Origin: Allobosea sp.
GTDB lineage: Bacteria > Pseudomonadota > Alphaproteobacteria > Rhizobiales > Beijerinckiaceae
Direction of reading: 5' to 3'
DNA length: 64,000 bases
Assembly (NCBI GenBank): GCA_024231975.1
Contig: JAAEQB010000078.1
Span: 186,001 to 250,000, forward strand
Shown here in pieces: positions 26,547 through 35,014 of the stretch. A model generated the notes under the pieces. It worked only from the letters and a program-made list of their open reading frames with translations. It was not told where the DNA came from and did no database searches. Numbering within the stretch: position 1 is the stretch's first letter; each line of letters begins with the position of its first letter. The position numbers and the translations under genes were made by a program.

Positions 26547-28856
26547 TCACTGCTGGTTCTGGCCGGTGAGCAGCGGCGTGATCCGGCGCAGCGTCACGCG
26601 GCGGTTCTCACGGGAATCGCCCTGCGTCTGCACCTTGAGGTACTGCTCGCCATAGCCCTGCGTCGTCAGATTCTCGGCCGGGATCGCGAAGTCGCGGGTC
26701 AGGATCTCGGCGACCGACTGCGCCCGCCGATCCGACAGCGAGAGGTTGTCGACATCGGCGCCGACCGCGTCGGTATGGCCCTCGACCATAAAGACCTCGT
26801 TCGGCGCCCGCTCGACCGCCTGGCGCACCGCCTGGGCGATCACCCTGAGGCGCCCCGCCTGGTCGGGCGTGACCGTCCACGAGCCGGAGTCGAAGTTGAT
26901 CGTGTCGATGTCGACGCTACGCATATGGGCGCGCAGATCGGGCGAGTAGCGGACTTCGTCGAGCGTGTAGCGGCGCGGCACCGGAGCGACCGGCGGGGCG
27001 GTGATCGTCTCGTAGATCAGCCGCTCGTCGGCACGCTCGGCATCGACGATATAACGCTCGCGCGGGATGCGCAGCTGCGGCGGCGGCAGCACCACCACCT
27101 CCTCGGCGAATCGGGCCTGCGGCCCGTCGCGACGGACATTGTCGATCATCACGAATTCGCCGCCGTCGCGCTCGCGCCGCGAGCGGCGGATCAGCCGACC
27201 TTCGGCGTCGGTCACCGTGACGATCTGCGTGCCGTCGGGACGATTGTAGATCGTCACGTTCTCGTCGCCACGGCGCTCGCTGCGGGTGTCGAGGCCGAGA
27301 TCGCGGAAGCGCTGCGTCTCGTCATAGCGGATGACGGCGCGATCATCGTCGCCGCGGATGATGGTGCGGCCGGGCTCGCGGATGATGGTGACGTCGCCCT
27401 CGCGCGTCTCCTGCCGCCGGCTGCGGACATCGTCGAGCCGGTTCGCGCCCTGCGTCGCCATGATCCCGCCGATCGCAGCGGCGCCGAGACCGATCGCAGC
27501 CGCGCCACCGAGGCCGATGCCGCCGCGGCGACCCTGGCGATCAGGCGCAGGCTGGCCGGGCACACCTGGCTGCGGCTGGACCTGACCGGGCGCGACACCC
27601 GGCTGCGACAGAGCTCCTGGCTGCTGACCGGGCACGGGCGCGGGTTGCGACGGCGCCGTTCCGGGTTGCGACAGACCCCCCGGCGCGCGGCCGGCATTCG
27701 GTGCCGGAGCGGGCTGGCCAGTCGCAGGCTGACCGGCGCCGAGAGCGCCTTGGCCGGGTGCGGGCTGGGCGGGCGCAGCCTGTCCCGGAGCGGGCTGACC
27801 GGGCTGGCCGCTGAGGCCGGAAGGTTGCTGGGGCTGGGCCGGCGCCGGTTGCGCAGGCGCGGTACCAGGTTGCGACAGGGCGCCCGGCGCGCGGCCGGCA
27901 TTTGGTGCTGTCGAGGGCTGGCCGGGCGCGGGCTGGCTCGGGGCCGCCTGCCCGGGCTGGCGGTTCAAGCCGGGCTGTTGCGATGGGGCAGGCTGGGACG
28001 GAGCCGTACCGGGCTGCGACAGCGCGCCCGGCGCGCGGCCGGCCGGCGGTGCGCCGGAAGGCTGGCCGGTTGCCGGCTGGTTCGGCTGACCATTCAAGCT
28101 CGGCCGCTGCTGCGACGGGGTCGGCTGGGACGGGGCCGCACCGGGCTGCGACAAGGCGCCCGGCGCGCGCCCGCCACCAGGCGCAGTGGAAGGCTGGCCA
28201 GGCTGAGTCTGGCCGCTGCTGCCCGGAGCAGCCTGCCCTGGCGCAGGCCGAGCGGGCACCGAGGGAGCGGTCGCGGGCGGCTGTCCCGGAGCCGTCTGGG
28301 CAGGCGCCGGGCGACGCTGGCCAGTGTCGCCGGACGGCGCTCCCGAGGCGTTGGGCTGTGCCGGTGGCGTACTCGGCCGGGCGGGCGAGGCCGGGGGTGC
28401 GATCTGGCCTGGAGCCGGCCGCTGCGGCTCGCTCGGTGCGGCCGAGGGCGGGCGTGGTGCACCTTGCGGCGTGGACGGAGAAATCTGTCCGGGCGCGGCT
28501 CCCGCTGGCGGCGTCGGACGGCGCGGCTGTTCGGGCTCGGCCCGGTTGGCCGGAGGCGCGGCTTGCGGCGCGGACGGAGGACGTGGCGCGTTCGGAGCCG
28601 CGCCGGCCGGGCGTTCCGGCGCAGCAGGCCGGGCTGCTGGCGGCTGGCCCGGAGCGGGGCGGGCGCCGGGGCGCTCCTGGCCACCCGAGGCGGGGCGCTC
28701 CTGCCCGCCGGGCCGCTGGCGGCGCGGATCAGGCTTCTCGTCATCGCCGGACTGCGCCTGCGCAAGCTGGAGCGATGGAGCGGCGAAACTGCCCTGCGAC
28801 AACACGATGGCGGGGATGATGGTGCCGATCAGAAGCAGGTTTTTCGTGCGCGTCAT
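26547..28856 (-). CDS. OmpA-family protein with long proline-rich repeat linker
   Basis: 769 residues from MTRTKNLLLIG (28856); 36 upstream codons are rejected because this Met begins the signal peptide ending FAAPSLQLAQAQ. Residues ~38-445 are Pro/Gln/Ala/Gly-rich; GRAPGALSQPG or near variants recur about five times (~225-420) at ~45-60-residue spacing. A Gly/Ala hydrophobic stretch (GLGGAAAIGLGAAAIGG) follows, then a charged region with REPGRTIIRGDDDRAVIR. Residues ~650-765 are an OmpA C-terminal peptidoglycan-binding domain (INFDSGSWTVTP, VEGHTDAVG, LSDRRAQSVAEIL, ENRRVTLRR). It probably anchors an outer-membrane or periplasm-spanning structure to peptidoglycan. Confidence 0.85.
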   Translation of the reverse strand: MTRTKNLLLIGTIIPAIVLSQGSFAAPSLQLAQAQSGDDEKPDPRRQRPGGQERPASGGQERPGARPAPGQPPAARPAAPERPAGAAPNAPRPPSAPQAAPPANRAEPEQPRRPTPPAGAAPGQISPSTPQGAPRPPSAAPSEPQRPAPGQIAPPASPARPSTPPAQPNASGAPSGDTGQRRPAPAQTAPGQPPATAPSVPARPAPGQAAPGSSGQTQPGQPSTAPGGGRAPGALSQPGAAPSQPTPSQQRPSLNGQPNQPATGQPSGAPPAGRAPGALSQPGTAPSQPAPSQQPGLNRQPGQAAPSQPAPGQPSTAPNAGRAPGALSQPGTAPAQPAPAQPQQPSGLSGQPGQPAPGQAAPAQPAPGQGALGAGQPATGQPAPAPNAGRAPGGLSQPGTAPSQPAPVPGQQPGALSQPGVAPGQVQPQPGVPGQPAPDRQGRRGGIGLGGAAAIGLGAAAIGGIMATQGANRLDDVRSRRQETREGDVTIIREPGRTIIRGDDDRAVIRYDETQRFRDLGLDTRSERRGDENVTIYNRPDGTQIVTVTDAEGRLIRRSRRERDGGEFVMIDNVRRDGPQARFAEEVVVLPPPQLRIPRERYIVDAERADERLIYETITAPPVAPVPRRYTLDEVRYSPDLRAHMRSVDIDTINFDSGSWTVTPDQAGRLRVIAQAVRQAVERAPNEVFMVEGHTDAVGADVDNLSLSDRRAQSVAEILTRDFAIPAENLTTQGYGEQYLKVQTQGDSRENRRVTLRRITPLLTGQNQQ

Positions 28857-29040
28857 GACATCCGTTTCCAGTTGTTCTTCCGGAGATGAACGCCCCCGCG
28901 CCCTGAATTCCGAATGAACCGAAAACGGCCGAAATCGGGCACGGTTCCGCTGGCTGGAGTTCACGCAATTCCGGACGCAAAACCGCTACGCACTTTTGCT
29001 GGAATTGCTCTGGCGGCAACCAGCCCGATTTCCGCTGATG

Positions 29041-29934
29041 TCAGAGCCCCGCCTGCGCCTTCACATAGGCCGCGATCTCGGCATGCGTCGCGAACCAGAC
29101 ATCGCCCTTGGCCTTGGCGTGGCGCACCAGCTCCTCGAGGATCCAAAAGCGCGAGCGATAGGTGATGACATGCGGGTGCATGGTCAGGAGGAAGAGCCCG
29201 CCCTCGGCGTAAGCACCGTCGAACTCGCGCTTGAAGATGTCGAACACCGCCTCAGGCGGGGTGTAGGGTCGCAGTGCCTGGAAGCGGTTCATGTTGAAGT
29301 AGACGGCGTCGTCGCGGATCCACTCGACCGGCAATTCGACCATGCCGGTTGGCTCGCCCTTCTCGATCAGCTCATAGGGGTCGTCATCGGCGAAGAGCGA
29401 GGAATCGTAGATCAGGCCGAGCTCGCGCTCGACGGCGAGCGTCACCTCGGAGAAATCCCAGGACGGGGTGCGCATGCCGACCGGCCGGACGCCGGTGATC
29501 GTCTCCAGCGTGTCGGCCGAGCGCAGATGCAGCTCGCGCTCCTGCTCGGGCGGCACTGCCGTGTTGACCTCGTGGATCCAGCCATGCAGGCCGATCTCGT
29601 GGCCTTCCGCGACGACGCGGCGCTGCTCGTCGGGATAGAGCAGTGCGGTCACCGCCGGGACGAAGAAGCTTGCCTTGATCTCCTCGCGCGCCAGCATGGA
29701 GAGGATGCGCGGCATGCCGGCGCGGTTGCCATACTGGCCCCAGGAGAGCCGGCCGACCGATTTGCCGCCATCGCGCAACTCGTTGGTCTCGTGATCGACG
29801 TCGAAGGAGAGCGCCACGGCGCAGCGCGCCCCGCCCGGCCAGCGCGTCGGCTTGAGATTGCGGCCGGCGCGGACCTGCTCGACCTTGCCGCGCCAGGTCT
29901 CCTCCGGCCATTGCCAGGGCTTCAGTTCGGTCAT
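29041..29934 (-). CDS. Polysaccharide deacetylase-family hydrolase
   Basis: 297 residues with a NodB-type fold (PF01522): SFDVDHETN supplies the motif-1 Asp pair and GLHGWIHEVN the motif-2 His residues. The form resembles PuuE-type allantoinases and other amidases more than chitin deacetylases, since there is no signal peptide or carbohydrate module. It probably cleaves a C-N bond in the cytoplasm; substrate unknown. Last gene of the minus-strand dpp cluster, 16 bp after the ATPase gene, so it may process the imported compound. Confidence 0.85.
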   Translation of the reverse strand: MTELKPWQWPEETWRGKVEQVRAGRNLKPTRWPGGARCAVALSFDVDHETNELRDGGKSVGRLSWGQYGNRAGMPRILSMLAREEIKASFFVPAVTALLYPDEQRRVVAEGHEIGLHGWIHEVNTAVPPEQERELHLRSADTLETITGVRPVGMRTPSWDFSEVTLAVERELGLIYDSSLFADDDPYELIEKGEPTGMVELPVEWIRDDAVYFNMNRFQALRPYTPPEAVFDIFKREFDGAYAEGGLFLLTMHPHVITYRSRFWILEELVRHAKAKGDVWFATHAEIAAYVKAQAGL

Positions 29935-29950
29935 GGCGTTCCTCCTAACC

Positions 29951-31660
29951 TCACGCTGCCGCTACGGGCAGCACCGGCACGGCCGCGAGCAGCCGCTTGG
30001 TGTAGTCGTGCTGCGGGTTGTCGTAGACCTCGCCGGCCGGCCCCTCCTCGACGATGCGGCCGCGATACATCACCGCGACCCGGTCGCAGAGATGCCGGAC
30101 CACCGAGAGGTCGTGCGAGATGAAGATCAGGGTCAGGCCGAGCTCGGCCCGCAGCCGCATCAAGAGGTTGATGATCTGCGCCTGGATCGAGACGTCGAGC
30201 GAGGCGACCGGCTCGTCGCAGACGACGAGATCGGGTTGCATGGCGAGCGCGCGGGCGATCGCGACGCGCTGGCGCTGGCCGCCGGAGAACTGGTGCGGGT
30301 AGCGGTCGGCGAAGGCCGGGTCGAGCCCGACCGCGGCGAGCCAGTCGCGGACGTAAGTCGCGGCGCCAGCCTTGCCGACCAGCCCATGGGCGAGCGGCCC
30401 CTCGGCAATGCCCGCGCCGATGCGCATGCGCGGATTGAGCGAGGCGAAGGGGTCCTGGAAGATGGTCTGGACCCGGGTGGTCAGCTTCTTCGGCTCAGGC
30501 CCGTCGCTCATCACTGGCCTGCCCTCGAAACGGACAGTGCCGGAAGATGGCGCATAGATGCCGGCGGCCATGCGCCCGAGCGTCGACTTGCCCGAGCCGG
30601 ATTCGCCGACCAGCCCGAGCGCCTCGCCGCGCGGCACGGTCAGGCTGACCTCGTCGACGGCCATGACTGCCGGTGGCGGCTGCAGCAGGCCGAGCTTCTG
30701 GCCGAGGCCGCGCAGCGCGCCGGGCCGCGTCTCGAAGCGCTTGCTGACACGATCGGCGACGAAATAGGGCGCATTGGGCACCGGCGCGGCAGCCGCTGCC
30801 GCGGGCTTGCGAGCGGGTGGCGCGGCATCGGGGACACCGCCGCCGCGTAGCAGGAATTCACCGGGCTTGGCGCGCGAGGGCAAGGCGTCGAGCAGAGCGC
30901 GGGTATAGGCGTGCTGCGGCCGCGTCAGCACATCGAGCGTCGGGCCGGCCTCGACGATCTTACCGAGCCGCATCACCGCGACATGCTGGGCGATCGAGGC
31001 GACGGTGGCGAGGTCATGGCTGATCCAGATCAGCGCGGTGCCGAGCTCGGCGACGAGCTCCTTCATCTCGGCCAGAATCTCGGCCTGGATCGAGACGTCG
31101 AGCGCCGTCGTCGGCTCGTCGCAGATGATCAGCTTCGGCCGGTGCAATAGTGCGATTGCGATGGCGACGCGCTGCCGCATGCCGCCCGAGAGCTGGTGCG
31201 GGTAGAAGTCGACCGTCGCCTCGGGGCGGGGGATGCGGACCTGGGCGAGGCCGGCGATGGCGCGCCGGCGCGCCTCGGCAGACGATACTTTCTCGTGCGC
31301 CTCGATCGCCAGCCTGATCTGCTCGCCAATGGTCAGGACCGGGTTCAGCGTCATCAGCGGATCCTGGAAGACCATCGAGACGACGCGGCCGCGCAAGCTT
31401 CGCAGCTCCTCGGCTTGCAGCCCGACGAGCTCGCGCCCCTCCAGCTTGACCGAGCCGCCGGCGACGTGGCCGGGCGGGTCGATCAGGCCGATGATCGAGA
31501 AGCCGGTGACGCTTTTCCCTGAGCCGGATTCGCCGACCAGCCCCATCACCTCGCCACGGCGCAGCGAGAAGGAAACGCCGTCGACCGCCTTGACCACGCC
31601 GCCGCGGGTGAAGAACTGCGTGGTGAGGTCGGCGACTTCGAGAAGGGGGGCGTCGGTCAT
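29951..31660 (-). CDS. Peptide-type ABC importer, fused dual ATPase (DppD-DppF)
   Basis: 569 residues. Two complete ABC ATPases in one chain: residues ~1-265 with GESGSGKSVTGFS and LSGGMRQRVAIA, and ~295-560 with GESGSGKSTLGRM and FSGGQRQRVAIARAL. The linker is Ala/Pro-rich (RKPAAAAAAPVPNAP). The ATG at 31660 is chosen because the upstream frame is made by a palindromic repeat. It powers the DppB/DppC permease for oligopeptide, nickel or glutathione-type substrates; specificity is not readable here. Confidence 0.92.
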   Translation of the reverse strand: MTDAPLLEVADLTTQFFTRGGVVKAVDGVSFSLRRGEVMGLVGESGSGKSVTGFSIIGLIDPPGHVAGGSVKLEGRELVGLQAEELRSLRGRVVSMVFQDPLMTLNPVLTIGEQIRLAIEAHEKVSSAEARRRAIAGLAQVRIPRPEATVDFYPHQLSGGMRQRVAIAIALLHRPKLIICDEPTTALDVSIQAEILAEMKELVAELGTALIWISHDLATVASIAQHVAVMRLGKIVEAGPTLDVLTRPQHAYTRALLDALPSRAKPGEFLLRGGGVPDAAPPARKPAAAAAAPVPNAPYFVADRVSKRFETRPGALRGLGQKLGLLQPPPAVMAVDEVSLTVPRGEALGLVGESGSGKSTLGRMAAGIYAPSSGTVRFEGRPVMSDGPEPKKLTTRVQTIFQDPFASLNPRMRIGAGIAEGPLAHGLVGKAGAATYVRDWLAAVGLDPAFADRYPHQFSGGQRQRVAIARALAMQPDLVVCDEPVASLDVSIQAQIINLLMRLRAELGLTLIFISHDLSVVRHLCDRVAVMYRGRIVEEGPAGEVYDNPQHDYTKRLLAAVPVLPVAAA

Positions 31661-31675
31661 GGGCGCGCCTCCCCC

Positions 31676-31767
31676 GTCATGCTCGGCCTTGTGCCGAGCA
31701 TCCACGTCTTGAACACTGTCTTCGATCGACGAAGACGTGGATGGTCGGGACAAGCCCGACCATGACG
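31676..31767. repeat. Type D triple-hairpin repeat, copy 1
   Basis: About 90 bp forming three hairpins: GCTCGG.../CCGAGC, CCACGTCTT.../GAAGACGTGG, and TGGTCGGG.../CCCGACCA. A second copy with nearly the same sequence is at 45429-45520. It fills the gap between the dppC-like gene and the fused ATPase gene. Confidence 0.85.
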
Positions 31768-31787
31768 AAGTGGGTTCACACCCGCCC

Positions 31788-32669
31788 TCATCGCTTCAGC
31801 CTCGGATTGACCTGATCGCGGATCTGGTCGCCGACCAGGTTGATCGCGACGATCAGCAGGATCAGCGCGAGCCCGGGATAGATCGAGATCCAGTAGCGGC
31901 CCGACAGCATGTACTGGAAGCCATTGGCGATCAGCGAGCCCAGCGACGGCTCGGTCACCGGCAGGCCGACGCCGAGGAAGGAGAGCGTCGCCTCCAGGGC
32001 GATGGCGTTGGCGACCTGCACGGTCGCGACCACGATCAGGGGCGGCAGGCAATTCGGCAGGATATGGCGCCAGATCACCTGCCGCGCCGGCAGCGGCGTC
32101 GACAGCGCCGCCTCGACATAATCCTTGCCGCGCTCGGCTGAGGCGGCGCCATGGGCCGTGCGGGCGAAATAGGCGTATTGCGCCGCGACCAGCGCGGCGA
32201 TGAGCTGCGCCTTGCCCTGGCCGAGCAGCGCCGAGATCACCAGCGCCAGCAGGATCGCCGGAAAGGCGAGCTGCAGGTCGATGACGCGCATGATGAAGGC
32301 CTCGCGCCGCCCGCCGAGATAGGCGGCGGCGATGCCGAGCGTGACGCCGATGGCAAAGGCAAAGGCCCCGGCGACCAGCCCCATCTGCAGGGATATGCGC
32401 AAGCCGTAGAGAATGGCCGAGAGCAGGTCGCGCCCCTGCGCGTCGGTGCCGAGCCAATGGGTGTAGCCGCCGGAGCCGACATAGCCGGGCGGGCGGCGGG
32501 CATCGGACAGGACGAGATTGGCAAGGTCGTAAGGGTTTTGCGGCGCGATCAGGGGGGCGAGCAGAGCGACGCCGATCATCAGGACGACGACGACGAGCGC
32601 CGCGACCGCGATACGGCTTTCCCTGAACTCGCTCCAGAAACGGGCGATGGGCGCTTCCTTGCGCATCAT
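31788..32669 (-). CDS. Peptide-type ABC importer, permease DppC-like
   Basis: 293 residues. N-terminal oligopeptide-permease-C segment (ARFWSEFRESRIAVAALVVVV) plus five more membrane helices; the EAA motif reads YVEAALSTPLPARQVIWRHILPN with the typical R-HILPN ending. Its start overlaps the dppB-like stop, with ATGATG giving two adjacent possible starts. Partner of the DppB-like permease. Confidence 0.92.
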   Translation of the reverse strand: MMRKEAPIARFWSEFRESRIAVAALVVVVLMIGVALLAPLIAPQNPYDLANLVLSDARRPPGYVGSGGYTHWLGTDAQGRDLLSAILYGLRISLQMGLVAGAFAFAIGVTLGIAAAYLGGRREAFIMRVIDLQLAFPAILLALVISALLGQGKAQLIAALVAAQYAYFARTAHGAASAERGKDYVEAALSTPLPARQVIWRHILPNCLPPLIVVATVQVANAIALEATLSFLGVGLPVTEPSLGSLIANGFQYMLSGRYWISIYPGLALILLIVAINLVGDQIRDQVNPRLKR

Positions 32670-33637
32670 GCCCGGCCCTTCCGCAAGCGCGGATCGAGCG
32701 CGAAATAGGTCAGATCGACCAGGAAGTTGATCATGATGAAGACGAAGGCGACCAGCATCAGATAGGCGACCATCACCGGCCGGTCGAGCGACTGGATGGA
32801 GTCGATGATCAGCTTGCCGATGCCGGGCCAGGAGAAGATCGTCTCGGTCACCACCGCGAAGGCGAGTGTCGAGGCAAATTCAAGGCCGAAGACGGTGACA
32901 AGCGGGATCGAGATCAGGCGCAGTACATGCCGACGCAGGATGACGCCTTCCGAGATGCCGGCGGCGCGGGCGAATTTCACCGTGTCGGTCAGCATGACCT
33001 CGCGCGTGCCGGCTCGCGCCAGACGCGTCATCAGCGCGAGCTTGAAGAAAGCGAGATTCAGCGCCGGCAGGAAGAGGTGCGAGAGGCCGTCGAGTGTCAG
33101 GAAGCTCCATTCGACGCCGAACAGCGAGGCGGTCTCGCCGCGTCCGCCGGCCGGCAGCCATTGCAGCTCGACGGCGAAGGTCATGATCAGCACGAGGCCG
33201 ATCCAGAAGGTCGGCACCGAGAAGCCGAGGATCGACAGCGCCATGATCAGCTTGGAGAGCGGGCTGTCCGGCCGGTAGCCGGCATAGATGCCGGCGGGGA
33301 TGCCGATCAGCGCCGCGCCGAACACCGCTGCGAGCGTCAATTCCAGCGTCGCCGGCAGCCGCGACAGGATCAGCTCCAGCACCGGCATGCCGAAAACGAA
33401 GGAGCGGCCGAAATCACCGTGCAGGACGCGGCCGAGAAAGGTGAAATACTGCCCCCAGAGCGGCTTATCCAGGCCGTAGCGGGCGATGGTGTCGAGCCGA
33501 ATATCCTGGCTGACATCGGGGCCGATCAGCACGTCGATCGGGTTACCGATCGCGTAGACGCCGACGAAGACCAGCGCCGACATGACCAGCATGACGGCCA
33601 GCGCCTGCAGGACGCGCTCGAGGATATGGGTCAGCAT
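32666..33637 (-). CDS. Peptide-type ABC importer, permease DppB-like
   Basis: 323 residues with six membrane helices, the DppB-type N-terminus (LERVLQALAVMLVMSALVF) and the motif LTDTVKFARAAGISEG. The GGAGG ribosome-binding site lies in the end of an inverted-repeat arm, and the start overlaps the DUF559 stop by 7 nt. Thus the repeat-bounded DUF559 gene sits directly in front of the transporter genes. Confidence 0.92.
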   Translation of the reverse strand: MLTHILERVLQALAVMLVMSALVFVGVYAIGNPIDVLIGPDVSQDIRLDTIARYGLDKPLWGQYFTFLGRVLHGDFGRSFVFGMPVLELILSRLPATLELTLAAVFGAALIGIPAGIYAGYRPDSPLSKLIMALSILGFSVPTFWIGLVLIMTFAVELQWLPAGGRGETASLFGVEWSFLTLDGLSHLFLPALNLAFFKLALMTRLARAGTREVMLTDTVKFARAAGISEGVILRRHVLRLISIPLVTVFGLEFASTLAFAVVTETIFSWPGIGKLIIDSIQSLDRPVMVAYLMLVAFVFIMINFLVDLTYFALDPRLRKGRA

Positions 33638-34077
33638 GGCTCCTCCCCTCCCCCTCGCGGGGAGGGGATGGGGGCGGGGGGCGGCGGACAGGGCTCGCCA
33701 TGACCGGTAAGGGCGGCGTAGATGGTGTCGATCACCATCTCACCTTCCGTCATCACCTGCCTGTTGGTGAAACGCAGTACGCGTAGACCCTTTGCCTCAA
33801 GCCAGACGGTGCGCTCTGTATCGTAGCGAAGCGCACGCTCGTTACCGTGCTGATCGCCATCGACCTCTACGACGAGGCGAGCACCGAGGCAGACGAAATC
33901 GACGACATAGGGGCCAATCGCCATCTGGCAGCGAAAATGAGTGCCTTCTTGCGGTAGCCGTCGGCGCAGCAAAGCCCAGAGGCGCTTCTCGGGTTCGGTC
34001 AGCGTCTTACGGAGCTTTCTGGCGTTCGAGCGAGCGGGCGTCGTCGCGATGGTAGGCCTATCTCGCTCGTAACGCAT
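33631..34077 (-). CDS. DUF559 endonuclease-fold protein
   Basis: 148 residues from the ATG at 34077; the upstream open frame is repeat sequence. The DUF559 domain (PF04480) belongs to the PD-(D/E)XK/Vsr-like nuclease superfamily: NARKLRKTLTEPEKRLWALL, FRCQMAIGPYVVDFVCLGARL and VVEVDGDQH, with Asp in VVDF and Glu-x-Asp in EVDGD at the expected catalytic places. The last ~18 residues (PPPPAPIPSPRGGGEEP) are encoded by a palindromic repeat arm. The gene is enclosed by inverted copies of that arm. Cellular function unknown. Confidence 0.85.
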   Translation of the reverse strand: MRYERDRPTIATTPARSNARKLRKTLTEPEKRLWALLRRRLPQEGTHFRCQMAIGPYVVDFVCLGARLVVEVDGDQHGNERALRYDTERTVWLEAKGLRVLRFTNRQVMTEGEMVIDTIYAALTGHGEPCPPPPAPIPSPRGGGEEPC

Positions 34078-34152
34078 CGCCCTGCGCCCCCGCGTTGCAA
34101 CCTGCCCCGCGCGCCCCACCCCAACCCCTCCCCGCAAGGGGGAGGGGCTTTT
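33639..34152. mobile_element. Type B inverted-repeat element carrying a DUF559 gene
   Basis: Left arm 33641-33680 (CCTCCCCCTCGCGGGGAGGG, then GGGGGCGGGGGGC) and right arm 34113-34150 (CCCCACCCCAACCCCTCCCC, then GCAAGGGGGAGGGG) are inverted copies of each other ~430 bp apart. The same arms in the same orientation bound only ~75 bp at 37178-37336. The DUF559 gene fills the interior. No target duplication is obvious by eye. That it is mobile is inference. Confidence 0.55.
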
Positions 34153-34217
34153 TGGAGTACACGATCGGGAGCGGAAACTATAACCATCGGCCGCCAAAGA
34201 TGCAGCGCCAGCCGGTC

Positions 34218-34904
34218 TCACGGCCAGCTCTCGACCATCACCGCCCGCGTCTCCTCGACGCCGACGGCCCAGAGTGCCAGCATTTCCTCGTCCGGTCGCT
34301 GGTAGCGGCCGTGGAAATTGCCGTCGCCGAGGATCTCGCGCTTCCGCGGCGGGCTGGCGGCCTGGTAGAGCGCGGTGTCGAAGGGCGGCTTCACGCCATC
34401 GGGCAAGCTCACACCTTCGAGGCGGGTCCAGGGGAAATTCTCCATCCAGGAGGCATGCGACGCCGCGGGATCGACTGCCCTGACTGCCTCCTGGAAGCGC
34501 GGACCCGCCCACCAATTGTGCATCTTGACGCTGGCGTCGGGGCGCTTGCCCATCCACTCGGTCACCGCCGTCATCACCGGCGCATTGCCGCCATGGCCGT
34601 TGACCAGCACGATGCGGCGGAAGCCGGAGCGGTAGACACCCTCGAGCAGGTCCTCGAGCAGTGCGATATAGGTGGTCATCCGCAGCGAGATCGTGCCGGG
34701 ATAGGCGGTGAAGCCCGGCGTCATGCCATAAGCCTGCACCGGGAAGACCGGGATGCCGAGCGGCTCGGCGGCTTCCGCCGCGACGCGCTCGGACAGGATC
34801 GCGTCGGTGGCGAGGCTCAAATAGGCGTGTTGCTCGACGCAGCCGAGCGGCAGCACGCAGCGATCGTCGCGCTTCGCCTGCTCTTCGATCTGCATCCAGT
34901 TCAT
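34218..34904 (-). CDS. Creatininase-family hydrolase
   Basis: 228 residues from MNWMQIEEQ (34904), which matches the usual family start; an ATG at 34955 would add 17 residues. Metal-site motifs GCVEQHAYLSLATD and NGHGGNAPV are present. The third family motif reads HASWMENFPW, unlike the HACEVETS of the paralogue in the ugp operon, so the two belong to different subgroups. It is divergent from marR and dppA and likely co-transcribed with dppBCDF across the repeat element. The substrate is unknown; an imported cyclic amide or amidine is a reasonable guess. Confidence 0.82.
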   Translation of the reverse strand: MNWMQIEEQAKRDDRCVLPLGCVEQHAYLSLATDAILSERVAAEAAEPLGIPVFPVQAYGMTPGFTAYPGTISLRMTTYIALLEDLLEGVYRSGFRRIVLVNGHGGNAPVMTAVTEWMGKRPDASVKMHNWWAGPRFQEAVRAVDPAASHASWMENFPWTRLEGVSLPDGVKPPFDTALYQAASPPRKREILGDGNFHGRYQRPDEEMLALWAVGVEETRAVMVESWP

Positions 34905-34956
34905 CCGGGCAACGAGCACGGCACTGATCCTTGCGTTTCGGCGAAACCGAGTCATC

Positions 34957-34984
34957 CTTGACAGTGCCCCCTGACACCGTCAAG
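34957..34984 (+). promoter_or_regulatory. TTGACA box within an inverted repeat before marR
   Basis: A consensus -35 hexamer TTGACA (34958-34963) lies inside CTTGAC, 16 nt, GTCAAG, an inverted repeat ending at the palindromic operator. No good -10 is found at 17 bp, so the promoter call is tentative. Confidence 0.35.
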
Positions 34985-34997
34985 TTCCATATGGAAC
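34984..34997. promoter_or_regulatory. Perfect palindromic operator between creatininase and marR
   Basis: GTTCCATATGGAAC, a perfect 14-bp palindrome, 18 bp before the marR start and 80 bp before the divergent creatininase start. MarR-family dimers bind such short palindromes in divergent promoters, so autoregulation and joint control of both arms are likely. Confidence 0.6.
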
Positions 34998-35014
34998 CAA
35001 ATAGGATTTCCCAG

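Noticed and set aside
26775..28889. Plus-strand open frame (704 codons) opposite the OmpA-family gene
   Set aside because: It arises from the Pro/Gly/Ala repeats read backwards (Arg/Leu/Gly-rich). The minus-strand gene has a signal peptide, a real domain and a terminator.
31657..32457. 266-codon minus-strand frame overlapping the dppC-like gene
   Set aside because: Out-of-frame shadow of the permease that ends in type D repeat sequence.
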